Assembly: GCA_963848825.1 (NCBI GenBank)
Contig: CAWKFA010000009.1
Span: 620,001-684,000, forward strand
Reading direction: 5' to 3'
Length of the DNA: 64,000 nt
DNA from: CAVVSQ01 sp963848825
Lineage (GTDB): Bacteria > Planctomycetota > Planctomycetia > Gemmatales > Gemmataceae
Shown: positions 19,324 to 28,474 of the stretch, in pieces
How the letters are laid out: the number at the start of each line of letters is the position of its first letter
Numbering within the stretch: position 1 is the first letter of the stretch
The notes under the pieces: model-generated
Database searches by the model: none
The model's input: only the letters and a program-made list of their open reading frames with translations
Told to the model about the DNA's origin: nothing
Translations under genes and position numbers: made by a program

Positions 19324-21151
19324 CTACTCCACGGGGGCAATGGTGACCTTGACCCGTACCGACTGCGTCGGCGTCCGGCAAGCTGACCGTCATGGCCTTC
19401 GGCGTCGAAGTTGGTGTACGGCTTGTCGTCGATCCACACATGCTGAAGGAGGACGCGGCCGGGCGGCAGGATGTCCGGTGCGACACGCAGCAGGCGGCCC
19501 TGGAACGCACCCGGCTGCGGCTTGAAGTAGAGGTCGAGCGGCTGCTTGGTGATCAGCAGGTTCGTATAGACCTGCGCCAGGTAGCACAACTCGAAAGAGT
19601 GGTAGCCGCTCATCGAGTGGCTGCCCTTGTAGCGCTCCGTGCCCATCAGGAACGGAATGCCGCTGGCCAGCACGTTGAAGTAGACCGCCCCGTCGTCGTG
19701 GTCGAGGAAGAAGGTGTTGTAGAAGGCTGACGACTCGCGGGCACGGCGCAGGAATTCCTCGTCGCCGGGACAATGCCGTGCAGGATCAGGTAGGCCAGGA
19801 TCGCCTGTTCCTGCTGCCACCACGCCTTGCGGTCGTGGAAGGCGAAGCGGTGCCACTCCTCGCCGGGGCCCTTGAGGCGCTCCATGACGTCGTACCAGCC
19901 GCCGCGCTGCTGGTCGCTGCCGATCGCCGGCATCAGCTCGGCGATCTTCCGGGCCAGCGCGACGTACTTGTCCTTCGGCTTCAGGCCGTACATCCGCATC
20001 AGGTTCCAGGCGATCTTGAGGTTGTGGCCGACCACGCCGCGGTTCTGCTGCCACATGTGGGTGGTGTCGTGCGACCAGTCCTCGATGGAATTTCTCCTGA
20101 ACGAATGGGGCTGTGTCGTAATCGGGGAAGTTGGCCTCGATGGTGTCGAAGGTATACTCCAGCATCTTGGCGTAGCGCTCGTCGCCGGTGGCCAGCCAGA
20201 GGTTGATGAGGTAGGCCGGGGCGTGGTCGCCGACCGAGTTCCAGTTCTTCTTGCCCCGGTTAGCGCCCAGCGCGTCGCTGCGCGGGTCCAGCGTGACGGG
20301 GTCGAGGTGCGAGAAGTACCCCCCCTTCTCGCGGTCGAGGTAGAAGCGGTCGAACAGATCGACGGTTAGCCGTGCGTCGTCGAGGATGCGCGGGTCGCCG
20401 GTGATGCGGTAGGTCTGGATCGGCCCGGCCAGGGCATAAATCTGCTCGTAGGCCGGGATGCCGTCGAAGTCGTCGCCGAACTCGGAGGCGAAGATCTTAT
20501 CCTCGCGTTCCCCCGTGAACGTCGATGCCGTGGTACCAGTAGACGATATTCTCATCCGCGTCGTGAAAGCGCATGTGCTCGCGGAGATACTCGGTGCCCT
20601 TCTCGGCGCCTTCCAGGTAGCGGTCGTCGCCGGTCAGCATGTAAGCGGTGGCGAAGCCATAGACCAGGCGCGAGATGGTGTCCGTTTCCTGGCGGTAGTT
20701 GTCCCGGGCCTTCTCGCCGTTGAGCGTGATGGTCGTGCGGTAATTCTTGTAGTCCACGGGGCCGGCGCCAAACTGGGCCTTGAGGTAGAAGTCGCCTAGC
20801 GCCTTGATCTGCGTGACCCACCAGTCGCGCCGCTCGAAGAGGAACTCGTCCGGCGCGACGGCCGACGAAAATGAGGTACTGCGCTTCGAACACCTGCCGA
20901 CCCTGTTCCGGGTAGAAGGTTCCGTAGGTGTAGACGTAGCGGCCGGGAGTGAGCAAAGTGTCAATCTGGCTGGTGCAATCAACGTACGGCTCTCCCAGGT
21001 TGCGCATCATTTGGGCATAGGTGTTGCCCTTGAGCTTAATTTCGTACGGTCGGCCGTCGCTCGTCTTGACGTGATAAACTCGCTGGGCCTGATCAAAACC
21101 CACCACGTACCCGGCCACGGTGTCAGAAAATGGGAAGTTGGCAACCTCCAT
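19324..21151 (-). CDS. AGE-family (N-acylglucosamine 2-epimerase-like) enzyme with N-terminal extension (frameshifted)
   Basis: The start at 21151 has AAAGGA upstream. The N-terminal 95 residues (TVAGYVVGFDQAQRVYHVKT...LTPGRYVYTYGTFYPEQG) look like a small beta domain I cannot name. The remainder is an (alpha/alpha)6 barrel of the AGE/cellobiose-2-epimerase superfamily: RLVYGFATAYMLTGDDRYLE, NWNSVGDHAPAYLINL, THMWQQNRGVVGHNLKIAWN, DRKAWWQQEQAILAYLI and a last GYHSFELCYLAQVYTNL. Histidines in GHNLK and the WWQQE motif are family signatures. It ends SVRVKVTIAPVE after several frame changes (near 20870, 20520, 20100, 19770, 19400, 19360). It probably interconverts a mannose/glucose-type sugar; substrate unknown. 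It is the first gene of the STAS-glgX-STAS-RsbW-SpoIIE run. Confidence 0.82.
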
Positions 21152-21273
21152 TGCTCATTCCTTTACGAATTATGAATTTCGCTCTACGGCCGAGATAGTT
21201 AATTGTATTCATTCCACTTTTGCTGTTAACTTTCTCGCCGTCGTGGGCCCTTGCCAGGTCATGAACCACGGGT

Positions 21274-21840
21274 TCACGTCTTGATAAGCCGCGTCAACTC
21301 CTCGGGAGCGAAGACGTCCCGGTAGAATGTCAACTGCTCCGTCTTCATATAACAGCCGCCCCGGTGCCCCCGGCGGATCCAGGTGACGTTCCCTTTGGCG
21401 ATGCTCTCGTTCGTCGCATCATCTAGACACTTCCACTCGAAGTACACGACTTCGCCGCTGAACAGGACGATGGGCCACACCATGGTCACTCCCGGTTGCG
21501 CGATGAGCGCCCACCAGTGTAACTCGCGCTGCTGCTGTTCCTTGAGGCCATGGAACGGTCCATCCTGGCAGAGGTAGACAAGGTCCTCGCGGTATTCCGC
21601 GGTGAGGATATCGCCGCGACCCCGACGCAGCGCCTCACAATGGGTCGGCCACCACTCCTTGTTTTCCTGCTCGATCTTCGTCAGGGGCAAGCTCCCATCG
21701 ATTGCCGGCAGGGTCCGCTCCTTTTTGCTGTTGATGTCCTCCGCCTTCTTGAGGAGTCGATCCCCGACCTCGCGGCTGACCAGGCCCGGTCGCGAGTAGT
21801 CGGCTTCGAGGTTCGCGTAGTAGTTAGTGCGCTTTCTCAT
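21274..21840 (-). CDS. SnoaL/NTF2-like protein
   Basis: This 188-aa protein starts at 21840 with AAAGGA about ten bases upstream. The second half has the NTF2-fold layout: WPTHCEALRRGRGDILTAEY, then EDLVYLCQDGPFHGLKEQQQ, then strands TMVWPIVLFSGEVVYFEWKC and a final MKTEQLTFYRD. SnoaL-like proteins include isomerases/cyclases and many uncharacterised stress proteins. The N-terminal 60 residues (RKRTNYYANLEADYSRPGLV) are charged and unassigned. It is separated from the upstream M17-like gene by a palindromic element, which may end or attenuate that transcript. Confidence 0.75.
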   Translation of the reverse strand: MRKRTNYYANLEADYSRPGLVSREVGDRLLKKAEDINSKKERTLPAIDGSLPLTKIEQENKEWWPTHCEALRRGRGDILTAEYREDLVYLCQDGPFHGLKEQQQRELHWWALIAQPGVTMVWPIVLFSGEVVYFEWKCLDDATNESIAKGNVTWIRRGHRGGCYMKTEQLTFYRDVFAPEELTRLIKT

Positions 21841-21859
21841 GGGGGCACATCCTTTGATA

Positions 21860-21963
21860 AGAGCGTTCGGAAAAAAAGGGGTCAGACCCCCTCGATACCC
21901 TGCAAAAGCGTGGAAAACTCTGTTCGCTTCAAGGGGTCTGACCCCTTTTTTTCCGAACGCTCT
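21860..21963 (-). repeat. Palindromic element copy 2
   Basis: The outer arms are AGAGCGTTCGG and CCGAACGCTCT, and the inner arms GGGGTCAGACCCC and GGGGTCTGACCCC. The core, read on the minus strand, is the same as in copies 1 and 3 (TTGAAGCGAACAGAGTTTTC and CACGCTTTTGCAGGGTATCG). It sits in the spacer between two co-directional genes. Confidence 0.9.
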
Positions 21964-21982
21964 AAGTATTGCCAGGCGGCGG

Positions 21983-22717
21983 TTATTTAGTCTTCGAGTA
22001 GGGTTCGCTGGGACGGGCCTTCGCCGCCGTGATTGCCGCCGCCAAACCTTCACTGGCGCTGGGGACGACCTCGTGGAAGTATTCCGGGCCAGCCAAATAG
22101 ATCCACTCCTCCAGGGCCAGCCCCACGCCGCGCCCTTCCTTCTGGAGTCGCTTTTCGGTGTCGAAGGCGAGCAGGGCACCATGAAGCACCTCGCCGCCCA
22201 CGTCTCCCACGCCATACTTGGCGTTTCCCTGGTCGCGCAGTGCAGCCCCAAAGGCCACACTTTTCGCGCCTAGCCGGGCCGCCTCGCGCAGGGCCACGCC
22301 GCCGATTCTTCGCATTGTTTGTAGCGACAGCTTGTCCTCCTCGCCCAGGCCAATCAGCATCAGCTTTTTCGCCTTGATGCTTCCCGCCGGCGGATTAATG
22401 AGGATCGTTTCTAGCTCGTCGCCGCTGAATTCGTTCCGGTTGCGCAGCGAGCCGATCAGCCCGCCGAGCCGGTCATCGAATTTTTGGATGGTGGAGGTGA
22501 CGGTATCGCCCTTGGCCTTGTGCTTGAAGAAACACAAAAAGAGCAAGTCGGTCTCCTGGTCCTGCGGCACCATCACACGCACGGTGACCTTCAGCCCGTG
22601 AGGCCCTTCAAAGGCCTTCGCATCACCCAACTTGGCACGCTGCCCCTGGGCGATCGCGATCGGCAGGGCCGAGACCGCGCTGAGCGCTATCCACGTGACC
22701 AGCACCTTAAGACGCAT
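21983..22717 (-). CDS. Secreted stand-alone M17 aminopeptidase N-terminal domain
   Basis: This 244-aa protein has a signal peptide (MRLKVLVTWIALSAVSALPIAIAQG). The body resembles the N-terminal macro-like domain of leucyl aminopeptidases: DLLFLCFFKHKAKGDTVTST, FDDRLGGLIGSLRNRNEFSGD, KLMLIGLGEEDKLSLQTMRRIGG, ALREAARLGAKSVAFG. The metal-binding catalytic domain of M17 enzymes is absent, and no frameshift continuation of it is seen downstream. It therefore appears to be a free-standing secreted regulatory or binding domain rather than a peptidase. It lies 72 bases downstream of the YceI-like gene. Confidence 0.78.
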   Translation of the reverse strand: MRLKVLVTWIALSAVSALPIAIAQGQRAKLGDAKAFEGPHGLKVTVRVMVPQDQETDLLFLCFFKHKAKGDTVTSTIQKFDDRLGGLIGSLRNRNEFSGDELETILINPPAGSIKAKKLMLIGLGEEDKLSLQTMRRIGGVALREAARLGAKSVAFGAALRDQGNAKYGVGDVGGEVLHGALLAFDTEKRLQKEGRGVGLALEEWIYLAGPEYFHEVVPSASEGLAAAITAAKARPSEPYSKTK

Positions 22718-22788
22718 AAAACTCTCTCCTGGTTACAGATCGAGGTAAAAAGAAACGCCGTAAGTACGGCGAATTTTTTGACGCTCCT

Positions 22789-24161
22789 TCACTCCTCGCC
22801 CCTTGCCTTGCGTATTGTCGTCCACCTTGCACGCTGCTCGTCGCTGAGCGTCCCGGCCATCGCCTCCCGTTCGGCGCGGAGGAGTTCCTTGAGCTGATCA
22901 CCTAATTTGTTGAGTTTGCTGCTGTTCTCGCCCTGGGCCTTCTGGAACTGTTCCTTTTGCGCCGCGCAAGAGCGAGCTTGTCCGCGAGAATGTCGAGATA
23001 CTCGCGCTGAGACATATGGGCGACGCCGGCGGCCAGGAGAACAAAGGCGAGGGAGGCATCTTCGCGTATGAAGCGCGGCAGGCCCGGAGATTCCCGCAGG
23101 ATGGCCGGTAGCCGAGTACGCTGGGCCTCGGTAAGCTCGGAGCCGACGGCTTCGAGAAACTCGAGCCGGAATTCGGCGATCTGCTGGTGGATGATCTCCG
23201 CCTGGTCCTTGCTGACCTTCTCGCCTTTCAACGTCGGCGCGACCAACGCGCCTAGCTTCGGCTCATAATCGTCGCGCAGCTTGGCCAGCCGTTGCATCGG
23301 GCCGTCGCCAAGGCCTAGCTTGACGCCGAGCGCCTGCAATTCCCTGCCTCTCATTGCCCTGAGGACGTCGGGCAAAATGAGTCGCTGCTTGGCCGTCAGC
23401 ATCTTCTCCAGCATCAGTTGCTGGTCGTGGTACTCGTTCCACAGTCGCATCGTCGCGGGGGTGGTCCGCGTGCTAAATTCACTGTGGATGGCGCGGACCT
23501 TGGCCTTTTGCATGTCGTCGAGGCCGAGGTCGGTCATCAATGTTTCAAAGAGGTCCGGCAGTGGCCGCTTCGATTGGGGATTGTCGCCGCCCCTGGTGCC
23601 TTCAAAGCCGATGGCGATGTTAACTTCGTCGCCGATTACGTCTGGCAAGTATTTGATGCCGAAATCACTGCGGCGGAGAACGAAGATAGTCGAAAACCCG
23701 GTGCGTTGTACGCCCTTGGGGAACTCGACGATCTTGCCCCCCGTCACCGTGAAGGTGATAGACCTGGTCACGCCGTGCATTGTGAAGTTGCCGGTGACTT
23801 TGTAGCCATTGTCGGCCGCTTCGACCCTCGTGCTTTTGAACGTCATCTCTGGAAACTTCATGACATCGAAAAAATCCGGGCTCCGCAGGTGATCGTCACG
23901 CTGCTTGACATTGGTGTCGATGCTGCTGACCTTGATCGCAAGAGCGAAGGACGCCTGGCCTGGGTTGTCTTTGGCGGTGGTGAAGGCGCCGGCAACTTCA
24001 TTAAACCGGCCATGCACGAAGTTAATGCCCAGATGTTGAATCTTGAACGTGACCGCCGTGTGTTCTGGATCGACGGTATAATTCTCGGCGGCATTTAGCG
24101 AGGAACCGGCGCAGCCCAGCACGAGGAGGGCGAGCAAGCAGGAACGGGCGCTCGTCAACAT
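22789..24161 (-). CDS. YceI-like lipid-binding protein with C-terminal helical domain (frameshifted)
   Basis: The start at 24161 has GAGGAG six bases upstream and gives a signal peptide with a lipobox-like LLVLGCAG. Residues about 25-205 are a YceI lipocalin-like barrel (YTVDPEHTAVTFKIQHLGIN, GRFNEVAGAF, SSIDTNVKQRDDHLRSPDFFD, YKVTGNFTMHGVTRSITFTV), a family that binds polyisoprenoids. The C-terminal 240 residues are helical and Spy/CpxP-like in style (DMQKAKVRAIHSEFS, TAKQRLILPDVLR, GSELTEAQRTRLPAIL). A one-base change near 22968 shifts the frame; the continuation ends LSDEQRARWTTIRKARGEE at 22789. Without it the protein would end at 22902 in an Arg-rich non-native tail. Confidence 0.82.
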
Positions 24162-24222
24162 GATTGCTCCTCGCGCCGAAAGGTAAGGAACGTACATCAT
24201 TCTTGCTACCCCGGACAACCGA

Positions 24223-25721
24223 TCAGTTCCCGGCCAATGTCACCGTATCAAAACGGGCCTTGTGTCCCGGGCTGGCCACGGGAGCGTTTTTCACGGGCAC
24301 CAACCCACCCATGACGAACGTGACCGTGAGCTGGTTATCGTTCCATAATTTGCGACCACGCAACTCGCGGACGACGTTCGTGATGTCGAACGGGCGACGT
24401 GCTGTTCCAGTACGGGTTTTCCACTTCTTTCTTATGATCATCCTTGGGCATTTCCAGGTGCCCCTTCGCCGCGCTCGGCGCGATGCCGGCGAAAACCAAA
24501 TTACCCGCATAGTGCACACTCTGGAAATCGGGAACTTCCTTCGCCGGCAGGTTGAGGTAGACCTCGTAATACACCATGGGCTCCTTCTCGAAGCGGATGC
24601 CCTCGACGAGGAGTGCCAGCGTGCCATCTTTTCGAAGCAACGCGGCCCGGGCCTCGTCACCCAGGTCGATCGTGACGCGCACGGGGCCATTGGTGCCGAG
24701 GTCCACGGGCTGGCCCTTGCTGGCGGCCAGCGGCTTGTGCGGCTTGGCCTGAGCGAGGGGCTGGCGCGGGCGCGGCTGCGTCTGGGTCGGCGGGTCATCA
24801 TCGTAGCGATAGTGGAGTTGCTGTTCGGTATCCAGCGCAGTCTCTGACCTTCATCATCACTTTCTTACCCTTCTCGTTGTAGAAGGTGAATTCCGCGTCC
24901 ATCCAGCCAAGGTCGTTCAGGGGGTTGGCCCGGTCGCCCCCCTGGTCCAGCCAGCGCTTCCAGAGGCGGTCCACGTTGTGGTGGTGCAGCAAGAAGAGCG
25001 GGTCGAGCGCGGACGCCGCCAGGTCGCTCATGTAACCCCCTTCGCCGCCGAGGAGGACATGCATCGCGTTGTGGTACGACTCGAAGGTCCCCATCGTGCT
25101 GTGGGGGTGGTCCTGCGGCTTGGCCGCGACCAGACCGCCGAATGCGGGCCCTCCAGGAAGGTTCGTGGCGAAATTGGTGAGCCGGAAGGGAAGCCAAAAT
25201 GTAGCCGCTGCCGAGGCGGGCAAACGGGCCCCGTTGTTCAGGCCCCCAGCGTCCTGGTTGCGCCTGGCCACGTACAGGGAGTTAGAATCGTCGGCCGGCA
25301 CGCGTAACGCTTCGGGCAGCGCGCGTGCCGTGGGGTTGACGTAGTTCCAGTACGGCACGGTGAAATTCGGGTCGCCGCTGGCCTCGCGCAGAACACGCTC
25401 GAACCAGTAACCGTACATGCGGTGCCAGGGCAGGAAGAAGTAATTGCCGTGCTGGCAAAATTTGGTGTGGATATTGGCCTGGAATTCCCAGCTGGTCGGA
25501 TCAGCGGCCGGCCTGCTTTTCATGACCTTCACCGCTTTACGGAAGGCGGCGATTTCCGGCCCGTCCGGTGCCAGGGTCATGATGTCGCGGCGGACAAGGA
25601 CCTTGCGGTCCGACGTTTCCTGGGCCGCACCCCCCAGGCCGCCGAAGCCGACCATGGCCACAAGCGCTACCAGACCTGTGCAGCCGAGGATATTAAACAT
25701 TTTACGCATTCGTACTGGCAT
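24223..25721 (-). CDS. Tyrosinase / plant-type polyphenol oxidase (frameshifted)
   Basis: The start at 25721 has AAGGA about seven bases upstream; a signal peptide follows (FNILGCTGLVALVAMVGFGG). The CuA site has HTKFCQHGNYFFLPWHRMYG and CuB has HNAMHVLLGG plus FLLHHHNVDRLW, covering the six histidines of type 3 copper oxidases. After the catalytic domain the protein continues in another frame (near 24830) with LDTEQQLHYRYDDD and, after a second shift near 24410, ends with DNQLTVTFVMGG and KARFDTVTL, resembling the DWL and KFDV domains of plant polyphenol oxidases, where the tail covers the active site. It would oxidise mono- or diphenols to o-quinones outside the cytoplasm. It is co-directional with redox genes upstream. 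Confidence 0.9.
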
Positions 25722-25820
25722 GATAAATCCTTGGGAAAGCGTGTTAAGCATTCACTTGCGCGAGCGTCGAGCTTCGGCCGTCAGTAAGGATCGCATCGGC
25801 AGGCGCCGGCCGAGCTTGGT

Positions 25821-26399
25821 TCATGGACGTGCTCCCGCGTTCGCGCCGGACTGCGAAGGGAATAGCCACGGCCGCAACAACCGGGTGAGTAGCGGCATGA
25901 TTACCCACGTCAGGAGCACGACCACCAGAGCGTTTACGAACAGCGAGCGCACGAGAAACGGCCACTCCCGTAGCACGGGGTCGAGGAGCAACACCAGGCT
26001 GATGACGGCCATATTAACACCAAGCCAGGTGACCGTTGCCATCTTCCAGCGCGGCAATACGGGCTGCGACGCGGCCCCTGGAAGGACGAACCAGCTCTCC
26101 AGTCCGCACTTCTCCTCGTAGACGGGCTCGTCCTCCAGGAGGTCGCGGAGCTGGGCGGTCCACCGCGAATACTCGGCGGACGTGCGAAAGGCGTCGTAAT
26201 GGCCGCGGCTCTGAAACTTGATAACGACCACCCACTCGGGCGAGGACCCCGCCATCGGGCGTAGCACCTGGGCACCGAGGTGGCCGGGTTGTCGCAGTGC
26301 CTGCGGGATGAACTCCCGCAGGGCCTCCTCGAAGGCAGGTTCTCGTCCCGCCTTGACGCGTCTTCGGATCGTGATCGTCACCGCGGAATCTTCGCCCAT
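25821..26399 (-). CDS. ABM-domain (antibiotic biosynthesis monooxygenase) membrane protein
   Basis: The N-terminal 100 residues form an ABM ferredoxin-like domain (VTITIRRRVKAGREPAFEEA, GHLGAQVLRP, EWVVVIKFQSRGHYDAFRTS). Two C-terminal membrane helices follow (MAVISLVLLLDPVLREWPF and LFVNALVVVLLTWVIMPLL). Soluble ABM enzymes include the quinol monooxygenase YgiN; the membrane-tailed type is common but uncharacterised. ATG at 26399 is chosen; a GTG 12 bases upstream in frame is equally possible. It sits between the CMD and tyrosinase genes, so a role in quinone handling is an inference from context. Confidence 0.85.
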   Translation of the reverse strand: MGEDSAVTITIRRRVKAGREPAFEEALREFIPQALRQPGHLGAQVLRPMAGSSPEWVVVIKFQSRGHYDAFRTSAEYSRWTAQLRDLLEDEPVYEEKCGLESWFVLPGAASQPVLPRWKMATVTWLGVNMAVISLVLLLDPVLREWPFLVRSLFVNALVVVLLTWVIMPLLTRLLRPWLFPSQSGANAGARP

Positions 26400-26487
26400 A
26401 AGCAGACTCACAATGCGACTTGTGGCCTGGCGGAGAACTCGAAGCCCAAAGCGGCAGTCGAGCGCCTGGGACCCTGGGCGTCACGAG

Positions 26488-26859
26488 TCAGCGGCAAGGG
26501 GTGCCGAAGGCTGTCTGGCCCTTGGCCTTGATTTCCGCCAGCCGGCCAAAAGCGCCCGCGGCTTTATTGAAGCCGGCATAAGCGCACATGAATAGCAAGA
26601 TTTCCTCGATCTCGGCAACGCTCGCCCCTTGCTTCAAGGCCATGTCAACGTGCGCCTCGAAGGGGGTGCCGGGCCCGCTCATATTGCCATTGGCGACATC
26701 GACGGCGATCGTGATAAATGCCTTGGTCTTTTGATCAATAAGGGGCTGTCCCCACACTTCGCCCGCGACCCGCGTGCACAAGTCGCCGAACTTCGGGTGG
26801 ATACCGGCAAGGCCCGCCTGAAGGGCTTTGTCCTCGAGAACTGCGTTCTTAAATGCCAT
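26488..26859 (-). CDS. Carboxymuconolactone decarboxylase (CMD)-family protein
   Basis: Start at 26859 with GGAGG about eight bases upstream; 123 aa. The helical core matches the CMD/AhpD fold (KFGDLCTRVAGEVWGQPLID, KAFITIAVDVANGN, FEAHVDMALKQGASVAEIEE, LLFMCAYAGFNKAAGAF). The CxxC of peroxidase-type AhpD is missing from the usual place (NGNMSGPGTPFEAH), so peroxidase chemistry is unlikely and a decarboxylase-like or binding role remains. It lies in the minus-strand redox set, 56 bases after the VOC gene. Confidence 0.88.
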   Translation of the reverse strand: MAFKNAVLEDKALQAGLAGIHPKFGDLCTRVAGEVWGQPLIDQKTKAFITIAVDVANGNMSGPGTPFEAHVDMALKQGASVAEIEEILLFMCAYAGFNKAAGAFGRLAEIKAKGQTAFGTPCR

Positions 26860-26914
26860 GCCTTTAATCCTCCAGGGGCCCGGGTTCAGTTTACAACGGC
26901 GTTTCGCCCAGGTC

Positions 26915-27658
26915 TCAGCCGTGGTTGGCTGCATACTGAGCTTGTGCGTGCCGCATCCGGTCTTTTACCTTCCGGGTCGCCTGGGCAAATTCCAGTTGTT
27001 CGCCGCTGGGTCCCTTGCAATAAAAGAACCCGAGACCCTCAAAGTCGCCGAACTGTTCGTCGCTGACTCCCGCGACGGGGTAGCGAGGATCGTTCCACAA
27101 TTTGTTGGCGGCGCACTGGGCCGGAGCTGTTTGTCGTTCGCTCTCCGAACCTACTTCAACAGTACGATTGCAGCGGAGGGCAATGCCTCGCGCCCGGCAC
27201 TCCGCTTCGAGATCCAGGGCGAACTGGTTCAGGTCGATCTCTTCCTTGACCGCGAAACAGATGTGGACCGCGCTGTTGAAGCCGACACACGACGATACCG
27301 AATCCAACGCGCCCCCTGCTCCCCTTGGCAGTCGGGCGTCACGGAAGTGAAGCAGTTCGACCAGCGTGGAACCAAAGGAGATCAACCGCACGTCGAGTAT
27401 TTCGACCCCGTCCCTGACCGAAGCCACGCCGAGCGTTCGCGCCGCCACGCCGCGTTCCCCGGCATCAAGGCACTCGCGCTGGAACAGGGTGTGATGGAGA
27501 GTCTCGCCGGCGAAACCGTCGCCGCTCAGGGCGAGTTGGCCACCAAGGACTTCGACGTAGAATTCCAGAGACTTCGCCAGGTCAGCGACGGTGACCCCCA
27601 CATGATGGAGGCCACTCAACAGATGCCCGAGGCCGTGCCGAGTCGCTGTCTTCTCCAT
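26915..27658 (-). CDS. VOC/glyoxalase-superfamily protein
   Basis: This 247-aa protein starts at 27658 with GAGGAG six bases upstream. It carries a vicinal-oxygen-chelate module (HHVGVTVADLAKSLEFYVEV, GETLHHTLF, LVELLHF), an intervening segment, then a second half with HICFAVKEEIDLNQFALDLE and FFYCKGPSGEQLEFAQ. The metal-ligand pattern H..E/H..E is plausible (HHVGV, VELLHF, HICFA, QLEFAQ). Such proteins are glyoxalases, extradiol dioxygenases or isomerases; the reaction is not predictable. It starts 25 bases after the PfpI gene. Confidence 0.87.
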   Translation of the reverse strand: MEKTATRHGLGHLLSGLHHVGVTVADLAKSLEFYVEVLGGQLALSGDGFAGETLHHTLFQRECLDAGERGVAARTLGVASVRDGVEILDVRLISFGSTLVELLHFRDARLPRGAGGALDSVSSCVGFNSAVHICFAVKEEIDLNQFALDLEAECRARGIALRCNRTVEVGSESERQTAPAQCAANKLWNDPRYPVAGVSDEQFGDFEGLGFFYCKGPSGEQLEFAQATRKVKDRMRHAQAQYAANHG

Positions 27659-27683
27659 GATATGCTCCTCGCGGCGGCCCTGG

Positions 27684-28307
27684 TTATGCCCGTTTCTCGA
27701 GTTCGTCGACGAATCGCTGCATGAAGAGCTCGTTGACGCCGGGATGCTTCGCGGTAATCAGGTTGCCATCGACCACCAGGTCCGCGGTTCCGTCCCCTTC
27801 GTAGACGACCACGCCGCCGGCATTTTCCACGTCGCAGACAATGTTGTGGGCGCAGGTGACACGTCGCCCGCGCAGCAGGTCCGAGTCGGCGCACCACAAC
27901 CAAAGGCCATGACAGATCGTCCCTACCTTCAGGTGTGCCGCGGCCATGACGCGACGCAAGAAGACCACGGCCGGGGCGTTGTTCTTCTGCCCTTTGGCGA
28001 TTTTCTCCTGGTAGCGCATGCGGTCCATGGCGTAGGCGCCGATCGCCACAATGCCGGCATAGTCGCTGAGGTCGAGGTCACGCACCTCGGTGGTAACCGT
28101 GACCCGCTCCTTCACAACGTTTTCTTCTGGATTGGAGCCAAAGTGCAATGCTGGCTGGTTCCAGAGGTGCGTCAGGTAAACGACCTCGTAGCCTTTCGCG
28201 GGGAAGAAACGGTTGAAATCGCGAAACTCGAATGGATCGAAGTGATCTTCAATGAGGATGCCAATTTTGACTTTCCGGCCCGTCGGCTGCGTCATTGGCG
28301 AGGTCAT
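27684..28307 (-). CDS. DJ-1/PfpI-family protein
   Basis: This 207-aa protein has the class I glutamine amidotransferase-like fold of DJ-1/PfpI: N-terminal KVKIGILIEDHFDPFEFRDF, a central DYAGIVAIGAYAMDRMR, nucleophile elbow VGTICHGLWLW with the conserved cysteine-histidine pair, then VTCAHNIVCDVENAGG and DGNLITAKHPGVNELFMQRF. Family members act as deglycases/glyoxalase III, chaperones or isocyanide hydratases. It is probably first of the redox operon, with the VOC gene 25 bases downstream. Confidence 0.92.
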   Translation of the reverse strand: MTSPMTQPTGRKVKIGILIEDHFDPFEFRDFNRFFPAKGYEVVYLTHLWNQPALHFGSNPEENVVKERVTVTTEVRDLDLSDYAGIVAIGAYAMDRMRYQEKIAKGQKNNAPAVVFLRRVMAAAHLKVGTICHGLWLWCADSDLLRGRRVTCAHNIVCDVENAGGVVVYEGDGTADLVVDGNLITAKHPGVNELFMQRFVDELEKRA

Positions 28308-28474
28308 GGTTGAGTGCCCCTCTAAGACGGCTGGAAGAGCTGGTTAGGCAGTAAAACTCCACCCGGCCCGGCTGTGATCGATACTTGTACGATGGTGGTG
28401 TCGAGAGTGTGCGGCAGCTGACGGGGTGAGTATACTGTCCCTCCAGCCTTCGTCAACCCACTGGGTTGTTCCTT

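Noticed and set aside
22707..22901. 64-aa minus-strand ORF downstream of the YceI gene
   Set aside because: Wrong frame; after correcting one base near 22968 the YceI protein itself runs through this DNA to 22789.
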